Below, piece by piece: positions 26,251 through 34,607 of a stretch of DNA of 49,997 bases (the first letter of the stretch is position 1; each line of letters starts with the position of its first letter). The position numbers and the translations under genes are program-made. A model generated the notes under the pieces. That model was given only the letters and a program-made list of their open reading frames with translations. It ran no database searches and was not told the DNA's origin. This DNA is from JANXSS01 sp043729515. GTDB taxonomy: Bacteria > Pseudomonadota > Gammaproteobacteria > Burkholderiales > Burkholderiaceae_D. Location of the stretch: contig JAYTLK010000107.1 in the NCBI GenBank assembly GCA_043729515.1, forward strand, positions 1-49,997. The letters run 5' to 3'.

Positions 26251-28314
26251 TCATTTCGCCGGGCTGCTACCGCGGCCGGTGTTGCCGGTGCCTGCAGCGC
26301 CGTTGATGCCTTTGGCGCTGTTCAGGCCGGTTGTGCCGGTTGTGCCGGTTGTGCCGGTTGTGTTGAGCGTGCCATTGGGGCCACTTGAACCACTGGTGCC
26401 GGTAATTCCTGCCGTGGTAGAAGCACCGGCTCCCCCGGCATTGCCTGCAGCCGCCCCACCCTTCCAGATCTGCCCGATCGACAGGCTGGTCAGTTTCTTC
26501 TTGCGGCCATACCAGAGATTGGCGATGCCGCGCGAGACGAACACCGACGAGAAGATCGAGGTCAGGATTCCCAGGCAATGCACCACCGCGAAGCCGCGGA
26601 TCGCACCGGAGCCGAAGATCAATAACGCCAGGCCGGCGATCAGGGTCGTCACGTTCGAGTCGAGAATGGTCGCCCAGGCGCGGTCGAAACCGGTGGCGAT
26701 CGCCGCTTGCGGCGTGGCGCCGTTGCGCAATTCCTCACGAATGCGTTCGTTGATCAGCACGTTGGCGTCAATCGCCATGCCGAGCGTGAAGGCAATCGCC
26801 GCGATGCCCGGCAAGGTGAGCGTCGCCTGCAGCGTCGACAAGGTGGCGATCAGCAGCAACAGGTTGACCGCCAGCGACACCACGCTGAAGAAACCGAACA
26901 GGTGGTAGTAGATCATCATGAATACCGCAATCGCCGCAAAACCGTAGAGCGTCGAATTGAAGCCCTTGGTGATGTTCTCGGCGCCGAGTTGCGGGCCGAT
27001 GGTGCGTTCCTCGATGATCTCCATCGGTGCGGCGAGGGATCCGGCACGCAGTAGCAGCGCCAGGTCATTGGCGGCTTCCGGCGTGCCCATGCCGGTGATC
27101 TGGAAACGCGAGCCGAATTCCTCGCGGATGTTGGCCACCGTCAGTACTTCACCCTTGTTTTTTTCGAACATGACGAAGGCCATGCCCTTGCCAACCCGGG
27201 CCCGGGTGGCATCGCGCATCTTGCGTCCGCCCTCGCCGTTCAGGTCGATCGACACCGATGCCTGCTGGTTCTGGTCGTAGCTCGGCGTGGCGCCGGAGAT
27301 GTAGTCGCCGGTCAGTACCGGTTCCTTGTACAACACCGTCGGCGCGCCGCGGCCGACCTTGAACAGTTCGGAGCCGAATGGAATGCTGGCCGTCAATTCG
27401 GTGCCGCGCGGGACCGATTCATCGACCATCCGCACTTCCAGGGTCGCGGTCTTGCCGATGATGTCCTTGGCACGCGAGACGTCCTGCACGCCCGGCAGTT
27501 CGACCACGATGCGGTCAGCGCCCTGGCGCTGGATCAGCGGCTCGGCCACGCCGAGTTCATTGACCCGTTTCGACAGCGTGGTGATGTTCTGCTTGACGCC
27601 GTCTTCCTGCGTGGCGCGCAGGGCCTCCGGGCGCAGGCTGGCGACCAGTTTCAGGTCGCCGTTTTCGCCCGGCGCATCGGCCAGGGCCAGGTCCGGCAGT
27701 TGCGACAAAAGCGTCTCGCGTGCGGTGGCGCGGGTGGTGGCGTCCCGGAACAGGATCTCGACCGTGTCGCCGGCGCGGCTGATGCCGGCATGTCGCACGT
27801 TCTTGTCCCGCAGGAGCGTACGCGCCGTGCCCTGCACCGCCTGCATGCGCTTGTTGAGCAGCGCCCGTGTATCGACCTGCATCAAAAAATGCACGCCGCC
27901 ACGCAGGTCCAGACCCTTGTTCATCGGGAATGCATGCAGCGCCTGCAGCCATTTCGGCGTGTTCGGCAACAGGTTGAACGCCACCAGATAAACCGGGTCG
28001 GTTGGATCGGCTGCGTTCAGTTCTTTCTCGAGCACCGACTTGGCCTTGAACTGCGTGCTGATGTCGGCAAACCGGGCCCGCACCGCACCTTGCGTACCGA
28101 CCGTTTCATAGAACACGCTGTCGGTGGCGAGACTGTTCTTCTGCAGCACCTGGCTGACCTGGCCGATCGCGTCCGGCGTGATCTTGACGGTTGCCTTGCC
28201 GCTGGTGATCTGCAGCGCCGGCGACTCGCCGAAAAAATTCGGCAAGGTGTAGAGCGCGCCGAACAGCAGCACGATCAAGATCAGGAGGTATTTCCAGACG
28301 GGATAGCGATTCAT
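26251..28314 (-). CDS. secD: Protein-export membrane protein SecD with a repeat-derived C-terminal tail
   Basis: SecD is the large RND-like subunit of SecDF. The ATG at 28314 (MNRYPVWKYLLILIVLLFGALYTLPN) begins with the first membrane helix; the frame is open slightly upstream but without conserved sequence. DLRGGVHFLMQVD and the RND motif LGMAIDANVLINERIREE are intact. The conserved part ends at LWYGRKKKLTSLSIGQIWKG. About 67 more residues follow, almost all Gly, Thr, Ala, Ser and Asn, including TTG repeats made by four exact 9-bp units. This raises the length to 687 aa against about 620 in relatives. The tail is cytoplasmic by topology. Confidence 0.96.
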   Translation of the reverse strand: MNRYPVWKYLLILIVLLFGALYTLPNFFGESPALQITSGKATVKITPDAIGQVSQVLQKNSLATDSVFYETVGTQGAVRARFADISTQFKAKSVLEKELNAADPTDPVYLVAFNLLPNTPKWLQALHAFPMNKGLDLRGGVHFLMQVDTRALLNKRMQAVQGTARTLLRDKNVRHAGISRAGDTVEILFRDATTRATARETLLSQLPDLALADAPGENGDLKLVASLRPEALRATQEDGVKQNITTLSKRVNELGVAEPLIQRQGADRIVVELPGVQDVSRAKDIIGKTATLEVRMVDESVPRGTELTASIPFGSELFKVGRGAPTVLYKEPVLTGDYISGATPSYDQNQQASVSIDLNGEGGRKMRDATRARVGKGMAFVMFEKNKGEVLTVANIREEFGSRFQITGMGTPEAANDLALLLRAGSLAAPMEIIEERTIGPQLGAENITKGFNSTLYGFAAIAVFMMIYYHLFGFFSVVSLAVNLLLLIATLSTLQATLTLPGIAAIAFTLGMAIDANVLINERIREELRNGATPQAAIATGFDRAWATILDSNVTTLIAGLALLIFGSGAIRGFAVVHCLGILTSIFSSVFVSRGIANLWYGRKKKLTSLSIGQIWKGGAAAGNAGGAGASTTAGITGTSGSSGPNGTLNTTGTTGTTGTTGLNSAKGINGAAGTGNTGRGSSPAK
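26326..26361. repeat. Four exact 9-bp repeats in the secD tail
   Basis: GCCGGTTGT is repeated four times on plus; the coding strand reads ACA-ACC-GGC, that is Thr-Thr-Gly. It lies near the 3' end of secD. Confidence 0.9.
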
Positions 28315-28413
28315 TTTGGCGGGCGTTCCAGGTGACGGCGACTCGTGACGACTGCCGAAGCAGCAGCGCGACACGTCAGGCGATTACAGCGGTCAAGCGA
28401 TTGCATCAACTCA

Positions 28414-28449
28414 GCTATTGCCGCTATTGCAGCTATTACAACCATTACA
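28414..28449. repeat. Four 9-bp repeats across the yajC stop codon
   Basis: Units GCTATTGCC, GCTATTGCA, GCTATTACA and ACCATTACA run from 28414 to 28449 on plus. The yajC stop codon (28445-28447) falls in the last unit, so the repeat sits mostly in the yajC-secD spacer. Confidence 0.8.
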
Positions 28450-28774
28450 GCGACTTGATCGTGCCCTTTGGCAGCAGTGTCGTCACGGCCACTTTCTGGA
28501 CAGTGATCTCGGTGCCAGCAGCCACCTCGATGGTCACATACGCATCGGTGACCTTGGCAACCTTGCCCAGCACGCCGCCGGCAGTGACGACTTCATCGCC
28601 CTTGGCCAGCGAATCCATCATCGAACGCTGCTCTTTCTGGCGCTTCATTTGCGGGCGGATCATCAGGAAATACAGCACCACGAACATCAGGATGATCGGC
28701 AGGAAGCTGGTCAGGTTGCTGCTCAAGCCGAGCATGTCGGTCGGCGATTGGGCATAGGCATTGGAAATGAACAC
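28445..28774 (-). CDS. yajC: Sec translocase accessory subunit YajC
   Basis: YajC is a small single-span inner-membrane protein that associates with SecDF. Its helix (FLPIILMFVVLYFLMI) is followed by the family signature RPQMKRQKEQRSMMDSL and by a KOW-like domain (KGDEVVTAGGVLGKV). At 109 aa it is normal. It lies between tgt and secD, 130 nt before secD, the usual order. Confidence 0.97.
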   Translation of the reverse strand: MFISNAYAQSPTDMLGLSSNLTSFLPIILMFVVLYFLMIRPQMKRQKEQRSMMDSLAKGDEVVTAGGVLGKVAKVTDAYVTIEVAAGTEITVQKVAVTTLLPKGTIKSL

Positions 28775-28919
28775 GAAAAGCTCCGGTAGGGGATGAAATG
28801 ACCCGGCATTCTAGCACCGGGGGGGTGCTGCACGAGATTTGTGCGAGCGATCGGAAGGACGTGGCGCCGGGTGTACAACAGCCAGCATCGGCGGCGGCAA
28901 AACCAGGCAAGAAACCGGA

Positions 28920-30062
28920 CTACACACCGCGGCTGCGGTCTGCCTGAAACCGGGCCACGAATGCCGGAAAAGCATCGGCTTCGATTGCTTCTCGCATTTC
29001 CCGCATCAGGTCGCCGTAATAGTAAAGATTGTGGATGGTGTTGAGCCGTGCGCCCAGGATTTCACCGGTGCGCTGCAGATGATGCAGATATGCCCTGGAA
29101 AAATTGCGGCAGGCATGGCAGCCGCAGGTCGCGTCCAGCGGCGCCGTATCGTCCTTGTGACGGGCATTCTTCAGCTTCAGGTCGCCGAAGCGGGTGAACA
29201 GCCAGCCGTTGCGGGCGTTGCGCGTTGGCATCACGCAATCGAACATGTCGATGCCGTTCGACACCCCCGCCACCAGGTCTTCCGGCGTGCCGACGCCCAT
29301 CAGGTAATGCGGTTTGTCGGCCGGCAGTCTGGGGCCGACGTGCGCCAGCACCCGCAACATGTCTTCCTTGGGTTCGCCCACCGACAGGCCGCCGATGGCG
29401 ATGCCGTCAAAGCCGATCTCTTCCAGCCTGGCCATGGATTCATCCCGCAGGTCTTCGAACATGCCGCCTTGCACGATACCGAACAATGCATTCGGATTTC
29501 CCCCCCGCACACCGCCATCGAATTCATCACGCGAGCGCTGCCCCCAGCGCAGCGACAATTGCATGGAGCTGGCGGCTTCCTCATGCGTTGCCGCCCGGCC
29601 GTCGATTTCATAAGGCGTGCATTCATCGAACTGCATGACGATGTCGGAGTTCAGCGCATGCTGGATCTGCATCGACACTTCCGGCGACAGGAACAACCGG
29701 TCGCCGTTCACCGGCGACGCAAACTTCACGCCTTCCTCGGTGATTTTCCGCATCGCGCCCAGCGAATAGACCTGGAAGCCGCCGGAGTCGGTCAGGATCG
29801 GGCCGTCCCAACCCATGAACTTGTGCAGGCCGCCGAAGCGGTCCAGGATCTCGGTGCCCGGGCGCAGCCAGAGGTGGAAGGTGTTGCCGAGGATGATGCG
29901 GGTATCCATTTCGCGCAATTCCAGCGGCGACATCGCCTTGACCGAGCCGTAGGTGCCGACCGGCATGAAGACCGGGGTGTCGATGACACCGTGATTGACG
30001 CGCACGCGGCCGCGGCGGGCAGCGCTGCCGGTGGCGGTTTTTAACAGAGTGAATTCAAGCAT
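28920..30062 (-). CDS. tgt: Queuine/preQ1 tRNA-guanine transglycosylase Tgt
   Basis: Tgt exchanges guanine-34 for preQ1 in tRNAs with GUN anticodons. The TIM barrel shows the nucleophile region PVFMPVGTYGSVKAM, the substrate loop DSGGFQVYSLG, and the second Asp region FDCVMPTRNARNG. The zinc site CGCHACRNFSRAYLHH is intact. The protein is 380 aa, normal. Its ATG (30062) lies upstream of the queA stop (30055), an 8-nt overlap that implies coupling with QueA, which acts two steps later in queuosine formation. Confidence 0.97.
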   Translation of the reverse strand: MLEFTLLKTATGSAARRGRVRVNHGVIDTPVFMPVGTYGSVKAMSPLELREMDTRIILGNTFHLWLRPGTEILDRFGGLHKFMGWDGPILTDSGGFQVYSLGAMRKITEEGVKFASPVNGDRLFLSPEVSMQIQHALNSDIVMQFDECTPYEIDGRAATHEEAASSMQLSLRWGQRSRDEFDGGVRGGNPNALFGIVQGGMFEDLRDESMARLEEIGFDGIAIGGLSVGEPKEDMLRVLAHVGPRLPADKPHYLMGVGTPEDLVAGVSNGIDMFDCVMPTRNARNGWLFTRFGDLKLKNARHKDDTAPLDATCGCHACRNFSRAYLHHLQRTGEILGARLNTIHNLYYYGDLMREMREAIEADAFPAFVARFQADRSRGV

Positions 30063-31095
30063 CGATCGACCCCACCGAAGGAATGTTCGTCAGCAGCATG
30101 GCGTCGCCGTAACTGAAAAAGCGGTAGCGCTCGGCGATGGCATGGGCGTAGGCAGCGCGAATGACGTCGTAGCCGGCAAAGGCCGAGACCAGCATCATCA
30201 GGGTCGATCTTGGCAAATGGAAATTCGTCAGCAGGCGGGTGACGGTGCGAAACCGATAGCCGGGCGTGATGAACAGCCGCGTGTCCGCGCTGCCAGCCTT
30301 TACCACGCCATTTTGCGAAGCCGATTCCAGCGCCCGCAGGCTGGTCGTGCCGACAGCCACCACGGCATGGCCGCCAGCCTTCGCCTCTTGCACCGCCGCC
30401 ACCGTTTCCGCCGGCAGGTGATACCACTCGCTGTGCATCTGATGCTCCCGCAGATCGTCCACCCGCACCGGCTGGAAGGTGCCGGCGCCGACATGCAACG
30501 TGATGTAGGCAAAGCGCACGCCTTTCTCCTGCAGGCGCGCCAGCAATGCATCGTCGAAATGCAGGCCGGCGGTGGGCGCCGCCACCGCGCCGGGATGCTT
30601 TGCATAAACGGTCTGGTAGCGGCTTTCATCGAGTGCATCGGCCGCATGATCGATATAAGGCGGCAATGGCAGGCGGCCATGCTGCTCGATCAGATCCAGC
30701 ACCGGCTTGCCGAACGAGAGCGTGAAGAATTCGCCGGCGCGCGGGCCGACCGTGACATCGAATGCATCTGCCAAACGTAGCCGGCTGCCGGCCACTGGCG
30801 ACTTCGACGAGCGTACCTGCGCCAGGGCAGTGTGCGGATCGAGCACCCGTTCGATCAGCACCTCGACCTTGCCGCCGCTTTCCTTGGCGCCGAAGAAGCG
30901 CGCCTTCAGCACCCGGGTGTCGTTGAACACCATCAGGTCACCCGGCGACAGCAAGTCGACCAGGTCAGCCACGCCGCGATTGGCCAGTCGGTCGTGGCCA
31001 ACCTCCAGCAAGCGGGAAGCGCTACGCTGTTGCAGTGGCGTTTGCGCAATCAATTCTTGTGGCAAATCAAAATCAAAATCGGATAGCGTGTACAT
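30055..31095 (-). CDS. queA: S-adenosylmethionine:tRNA ribosyltransferase-isomerase QueA
   Basis: QueA transfers and isomerises the ribosyl group of SAM onto preQ1 in tRNA to give epoxyqueuosine. It begins MYTLSDFDFDLPQELIAQTP. Family motifs include VFNDTRVLKARFFG, YQTVYAKHPGAVAAPTAGLHF, THVGAGTFQPVR-like YITLHVGAGTFQPVR, and LPRSTLMMLVSAF. Length 346 aa is normal. It is the first gene of queA-tgt-yajC-secD-secF and diverges from recG. Confidence 0.97.
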   Translation of the reverse strand: MYTLSDFDFDLPQELIAQTPLQQRSASRLLEVGHDRLANRGVADLVDLLSPGDLMVFNDTRVLKARFFGAKESGGKVEVLIERVLDPHTALAQVRSSKSPVAGSRLRLADAFDVTVGPRAGEFFTLSFGKPVLDLIEQHGRLPLPPYIDHAADALDESRYQTVYAKHPGAVAAPTAGLHFDDALLARLQEKGVRFAYITLHVGAGTFQPVRVDDLREHQMHSEWYHLPAETVAAVQEAKAGGHAVVAVGTTSLRALESASQNGVVKAGSADTRLFITPGYRFRTVTRLLTNFHLPRSTLMMLVSAFAGYDVIRAAYAHAIAERYRFFSYGDAMLLTNIPSVGSIDA

Positions 31096-31242
31096 GGTTA
31101 TTACCGTGCCTGGCCCCGGATGAAACGACGCATCCTGCAGGCAAAAACGGGCCCCGCCGGTGCAGTTTCTTCCTGCCCGGACGATACAGCCCTTATGATG
31201 TCGAAACCCGCCATTTTACCTTGCCGCATGCTGCGGTGATCG

Positions 31243-33579
31243 ATGGCCTCCTTTGTGTTTTCCATGCCGGCTCCGAAAAAACAACCGTTCGCCAAACTCG
31301 ATGCCGTCGCTTCGGCTGCATCCGCATCGCCGACCGCGTCGACCCTACCTGCCGCTGCTGCCGCTGCTGCCACCACCGCAGTACGTCCGGCCAAGGGCTC
31401 AGCCAACGGATCGACACACGGCGCAGCCGGCAAATACGCCAGCGACAAGCCGGCCGGGCCAGCCGCCACGGCAGCAGGCAAGCCGACCATTGCGTCCGTC
31501 TACCAGACCACCGGTCAATCAACCGGTAAGCCGGCCAGCAAGCCAGCCGACAAGATGGCGCGCCTGGGCCTGCGCACCGACATGGACCTGGTGCTGCACC
31601 TGCCGCTGCGCTATGAAGACGAAACCCAGATCGTGTCGATCGCCGAAGCCGGCTTCATGTTCGGCCGGGCAGCGCAGGTCGAGGGCGTGGTCACCGCCTG
31701 CACCGTGCAATTCCGGCCGCGCCGCCAACTGGTGGTGACGATTGCCGATGATTCCGGCCCGCTGGTGCTGCGCTTTTTGAATTTTTACGGCAGCCAGACC
31801 AAGCAGCTGGCCGAGGGTACCCGGGTACGGGCGCGTGGTGAAGTGCGGCAAGGTTTCCTTGGCGCCGAAATGGTTCATCCGGCCTACAAGGTGGTGCTCG
31901 AAGGCGCGCCCCTGCCGCAAGTGCTGACACCCGTCTATCCGGCCGGCGAAGGCGTGTCGCAGATCGTCCTGCGGCGGGCCATCGTCGAGGCCATGAAGCG
32001 GGTCGACTGGACCGATACCCTGTCGCCGGCGGTACGCGAACGGTTGCAGCTGGCGCCTTTCGAAGCGTCGGTGCGGCTGCTGCACAATCCGCCGCAGGAC
32101 ATCGACGAAGCGGCGCTGATGGAGCGCTCGCATCCGGCCTGGGTGCGGATGAAATTCGACGAACTGCTGGCCCAGCAATTATCACTCAAGCGCGCCCAGC
32201 TGGCCCGGCGCGCCAAGGGCGCCGTAGCACTGGCCAAGGTCGGTCGCCTGACCAAGGCCTTCGTCGCCACCCTGCCGTTCCGCCTGACCGCAGCGCAGAA
32301 ACGGGTACTCGAAGAAGTGCGCGCCGACCTGATGCAGACCTATCCGATGCAGCGCCTGCTGCAGGGAGATGTCGGCAGCGGCAAGACGGTGGTGGCAGCC
32401 CTGGCAGCCACGCAAGCCATCGACAGCGGTTTTCAGGCGGTATTGATGGCGCCGACGGAGATCCTGGCCGACCAGCATTTTCGCAAGATCGCCGCCTGGA
32501 TGACGCCGCTGGGCGTGGAAGTCGTCTGGCTCACCGGCAGCCTGAAAAAAAAGGACAAGACCGAAGCCCAGGCATTGATCGAATCCGGCCGCGCGCAGTT
32601 GGTCATCGGTACTCACGCGTTGATTCAGGAGGCCGTGCAATTCGCCCGCCTGGGTTTGGTGATCGTCGACGAGCAGCACCGCTTCGGCGTCGGCCAGCGG
32701 CTGGCCCTGCGCAACAAGGGTTTGACGGATGCCGTTGCAACAGATGGCGGCGTGACGGTGCCGCATCAACTGATGATGTCGGCCACGCCGATTCCGCGCA
32801 CCCTGGCCATGACCTATTACGCCGACCTGGAAGTGTCGGTGATCGACCAGCTGCCGCCGGGCCGCACACCCATCGTCACCCGCGTGATCGATCAGATGCG
32901 GCGCGATGAAGTGATCGAGCGGGTGCATGCGGCCGCACTCGACGGCCGCCAGGTGTACTGGGTCTGCCCGCTGATCGAAGAATCCGAAGCCCTGCAGCTG
33001 CAGACCGCCACCGACACCCATGCCACGCTGGTGCAAGCCCTGCCGGAGCTGCGGATCGGCCTGGTGCATGGCCGCCTGAAGACCGCCGAGAAGCAGGAAG
33101 TGATGGACGCCTTCACCCGTGCCGAGATCCAGGTGCTGGTGGCGACTACCGTCATCGAGGTCGGGGTCGATGTGCCGAATGCGTCGCTGATGGTAATCGA
33201 ACATGCCGAGCGGTTCGGGTTGTCGCAATTGCACCAGTTGCGCGGCCGGGTGGGACGGGGAGCCACGGCCAGCATCTGCCTGTTGCTGTACCAAAGCCCG
33301 CTCGGCATGGTGGCAAAACAGCGCCTGGCGACGATGCGTGAAACCACCGACGGCTTCGAGATCGCCCGGCGCGACCTGGAAATTCGCGGGCCCGGTGAAT
33401 TTCTGGGCGCGCGCCAGTCCGGCCAGGCGCTGTTGCGCTTCGCCGATCTGGAGACCGATCAGTGGCTGGTGGAAGCCGCCCGCAATCTCGCACAGACGCT
33501 GCTGCAGGAAGAGCCGGCAACGGTCGCGCTGCACCTGCAACGCTGGCTGGGCGCGCGTGAAGAATTTCTGAAGGTCTGA
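31243..33579 (+). CDS. recG: ATP-dependent DNA helicase RecG with a long low-complexity N-terminus
   Basis: RecG regresses stalled replication forks and unwinds branched DNA. The wedge domain begins at about residue 104 (KMARLGLRTDMDLVLHLPLR). The helicase core has Walker A GDVGSGKT, VDEQHRFG, and the final QLRGRVGRG. It is 778 aa against about 690 usually. The added ~100 N-terminal residues are Ala, Ser, Thr, Lys and Pro rich, with an Ala-run (LPAAAAAAATTAV). Either ATG at 31243 or 31264 could start it; neither has a clear ribosome site. An authentic start nearer the wedge domain cannot be excluded, but no ATG with a good ribosome site is visible there. Confidence 0.94.
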   Translation: MASFVFSMPAPKKQPFAKLDAVASAASASPTASTLPAAAAAAATTAVRPAKGSANGSTHGAAGKYASDKPAGPAATAAGKPTIASVYQTTGQSTGKPASKPADKMARLGLRTDMDLVLHLPLRYEDETQIVSIAEAGFMFGRAAQVEGVVTACTVQFRPRRQLVVTIADDSGPLVLRFLNFYGSQTKQLAEGTRVRARGEVRQGFLGAEMVHPAYKVVLEGAPLPQVLTPVYPAGEGVSQIVLRRAIVEAMKRVDWTDTLSPAVRERLQLAPFEASVRLLHNPPQDIDEAALMERSHPAWVRMKFDELLAQQLSLKRAQLARRAKGAVALAKVGRLTKAFVATLPFRLTAAQKRVLEEVRADLMQTYPMQRLLQGDVGSGKTVVAALAATQAIDSGFQAVLMAPTEILADQHFRKIAAWMTPLGVEVVWLTGSLKKKDKTEAQALIESGRAQLVIGTHALIQEAVQFARLGLVIVDEQHRFGVGQRLALRNKGLTDAVATDGGVTVPHQLMMSATPIPRTLAMTYYADLEVSVIDQLPPGRTPIVTRVIDQMRRDEVIERVHAAALDGRQVYWVCPLIEESEALQLQTATDTHATLVQALPELRIGLVHGRLKTAEKQEVMDAFTRAEIQVLVATTVIEVGVDVPNASLMVIEHAERFGLSQLHQLRGRVGRGATASICLLLYQSPLGMVAKQRLATMRETTDGFEIARRDLEIRGPGEFLGARQSGQALLRFADLETDQWLVEAARNLAQTLLQEEPATVALHLQRWLGAREEFLKV

Positions 33580-33659
33580 GCCGGCACGACGGTGCGTGCG
33601 GCGGTGAACATGATGGTGCCTGTGATGGCGTGCGCCGCCGCTTGTGCGATCATGTCGCC

Positions 33660-34607
33660 ATGACCCTGACCGAACTCAAATACATCGTCGCCGTGGCCCG
33701 CCACAAGCATTTCGGCCATGCAGCGGAGGCCTGTTTCGTGGCCCAGCCGACGCTGTCGGTGGCTATCAAAAAGCTCGAGGATGAACTTGGTGTCGTCATC
33801 TTCGAGCGTGGCGGCACCGAAATCTCGATGACGCCTCTGGGCGCGCGCATCGTGGCGCAGGCCGAACGGGTGCTGGAGCAGACCGCCTCGATCCGCGAGA
33901 TCGCCAAGCAGAACAAGGACCCGCTGGCCGGCCCGTTCCGGCTCGGCATCATCTACACGGTAGCGCCCTATCTGTTGCCCTCGCTGGTGCGCAACATGAT
34001 CGAGAAGGTGCCACAGATGCCCCTGATCCTGCAAGAAAACTTCACGGTGCGGCTGCTGGAAATGCTGCGCCAGGGCGAACTCGATGCCGCCGTCATGGCG
34101 CTGCCGTTTTCCGAGCACGGCCTGGTGGTGCAGCCGCTGTACGACGAGCCATTCGTGGTCGCGCTGCCGAAGCAGCATCCGTGGGCCGGCCGCAAGAGCA
34201 TCGGTTCGGCCGAACTGAAAACGGAAACCATGCTGCTGCTGGGCAGCGGGCATTGTTTCCGTGATCAGGTGCTGGAGGTATGCCCGGAAGTGGCACGCTT
34301 TTCCAGCGGTGGTGATGGCATCTCCCGCACTTTCGAAGGGTCATCGCTGGAGACGATCCGGCACATGGTTGCTTCCGGCATCGGCATCACCGTCCTGCCG
34401 CAAGCCTCGGTTCCGGACCTGCAGGCGCGCGACGGCATGCTGCGCTACGTGCCTTTCGCAGCACCTGCGCCGATGCGTCGGGTCGTGATCGCCTGGCGAA
34501 AAAGTTTTACCCGCGGCGCCGCAATCGAGGCGCTGCGCCAGGCGGTGCTGGCCAGCGGCCTGCCGGGCGTGACGATGCTCGATGATGCGGCGGCCGAAGT
34601 TGCCTGA
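33660..34607 (+). CDS. oxyR: Peroxide-sensing LysR-type regulator OxyR
   Basis: OxyR senses H2O2 by forming a disulfide and activates peroxide defence genes. The helix-turn-helix begins MTLTELKYIVAVARHKHFGHAAEACFVAQP-like sequence from the ATG at 33660. The redox pair falls exactly at C199 and C208 (SGHCFRDQVLEVCPE), the same positions as in E. coli OxyR. Length 315 aa. It lies 80 nt after recG, and its last codons overlap the proposed ubiA start; the stop codon is inside the first of four 15-bp repeats. The recG-oxyR-ubiA order is common in Burkholderiales. Confidence 0.96.
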   Translation: MTLTELKYIVAVARHKHFGHAAEACFVAQPTLSVAIKKLEDELGVVIFERGGTEISMTPLGARIVAQAERVLEQTASIREIAKQNKDPLAGPFRLGIIYTVAPYLLPSLVRNMIEKVPQMPLILQENFTVRLLEMLRQGELDAAVMALPFSEHGLVVQPLYDEPFVVALPKQHPWAGRKSIGSAELKTETMLLLGSGHCFRDQVLEVCPEVARFSSGGDGISRTFEGSSLETIRHMVASGIGITVLPQASVPDLQARDGMLRYVPFAAPAPMRRVVIAWRKSFTRGAAIEALRQAVLASGLPGVTMLDDAAAEVA

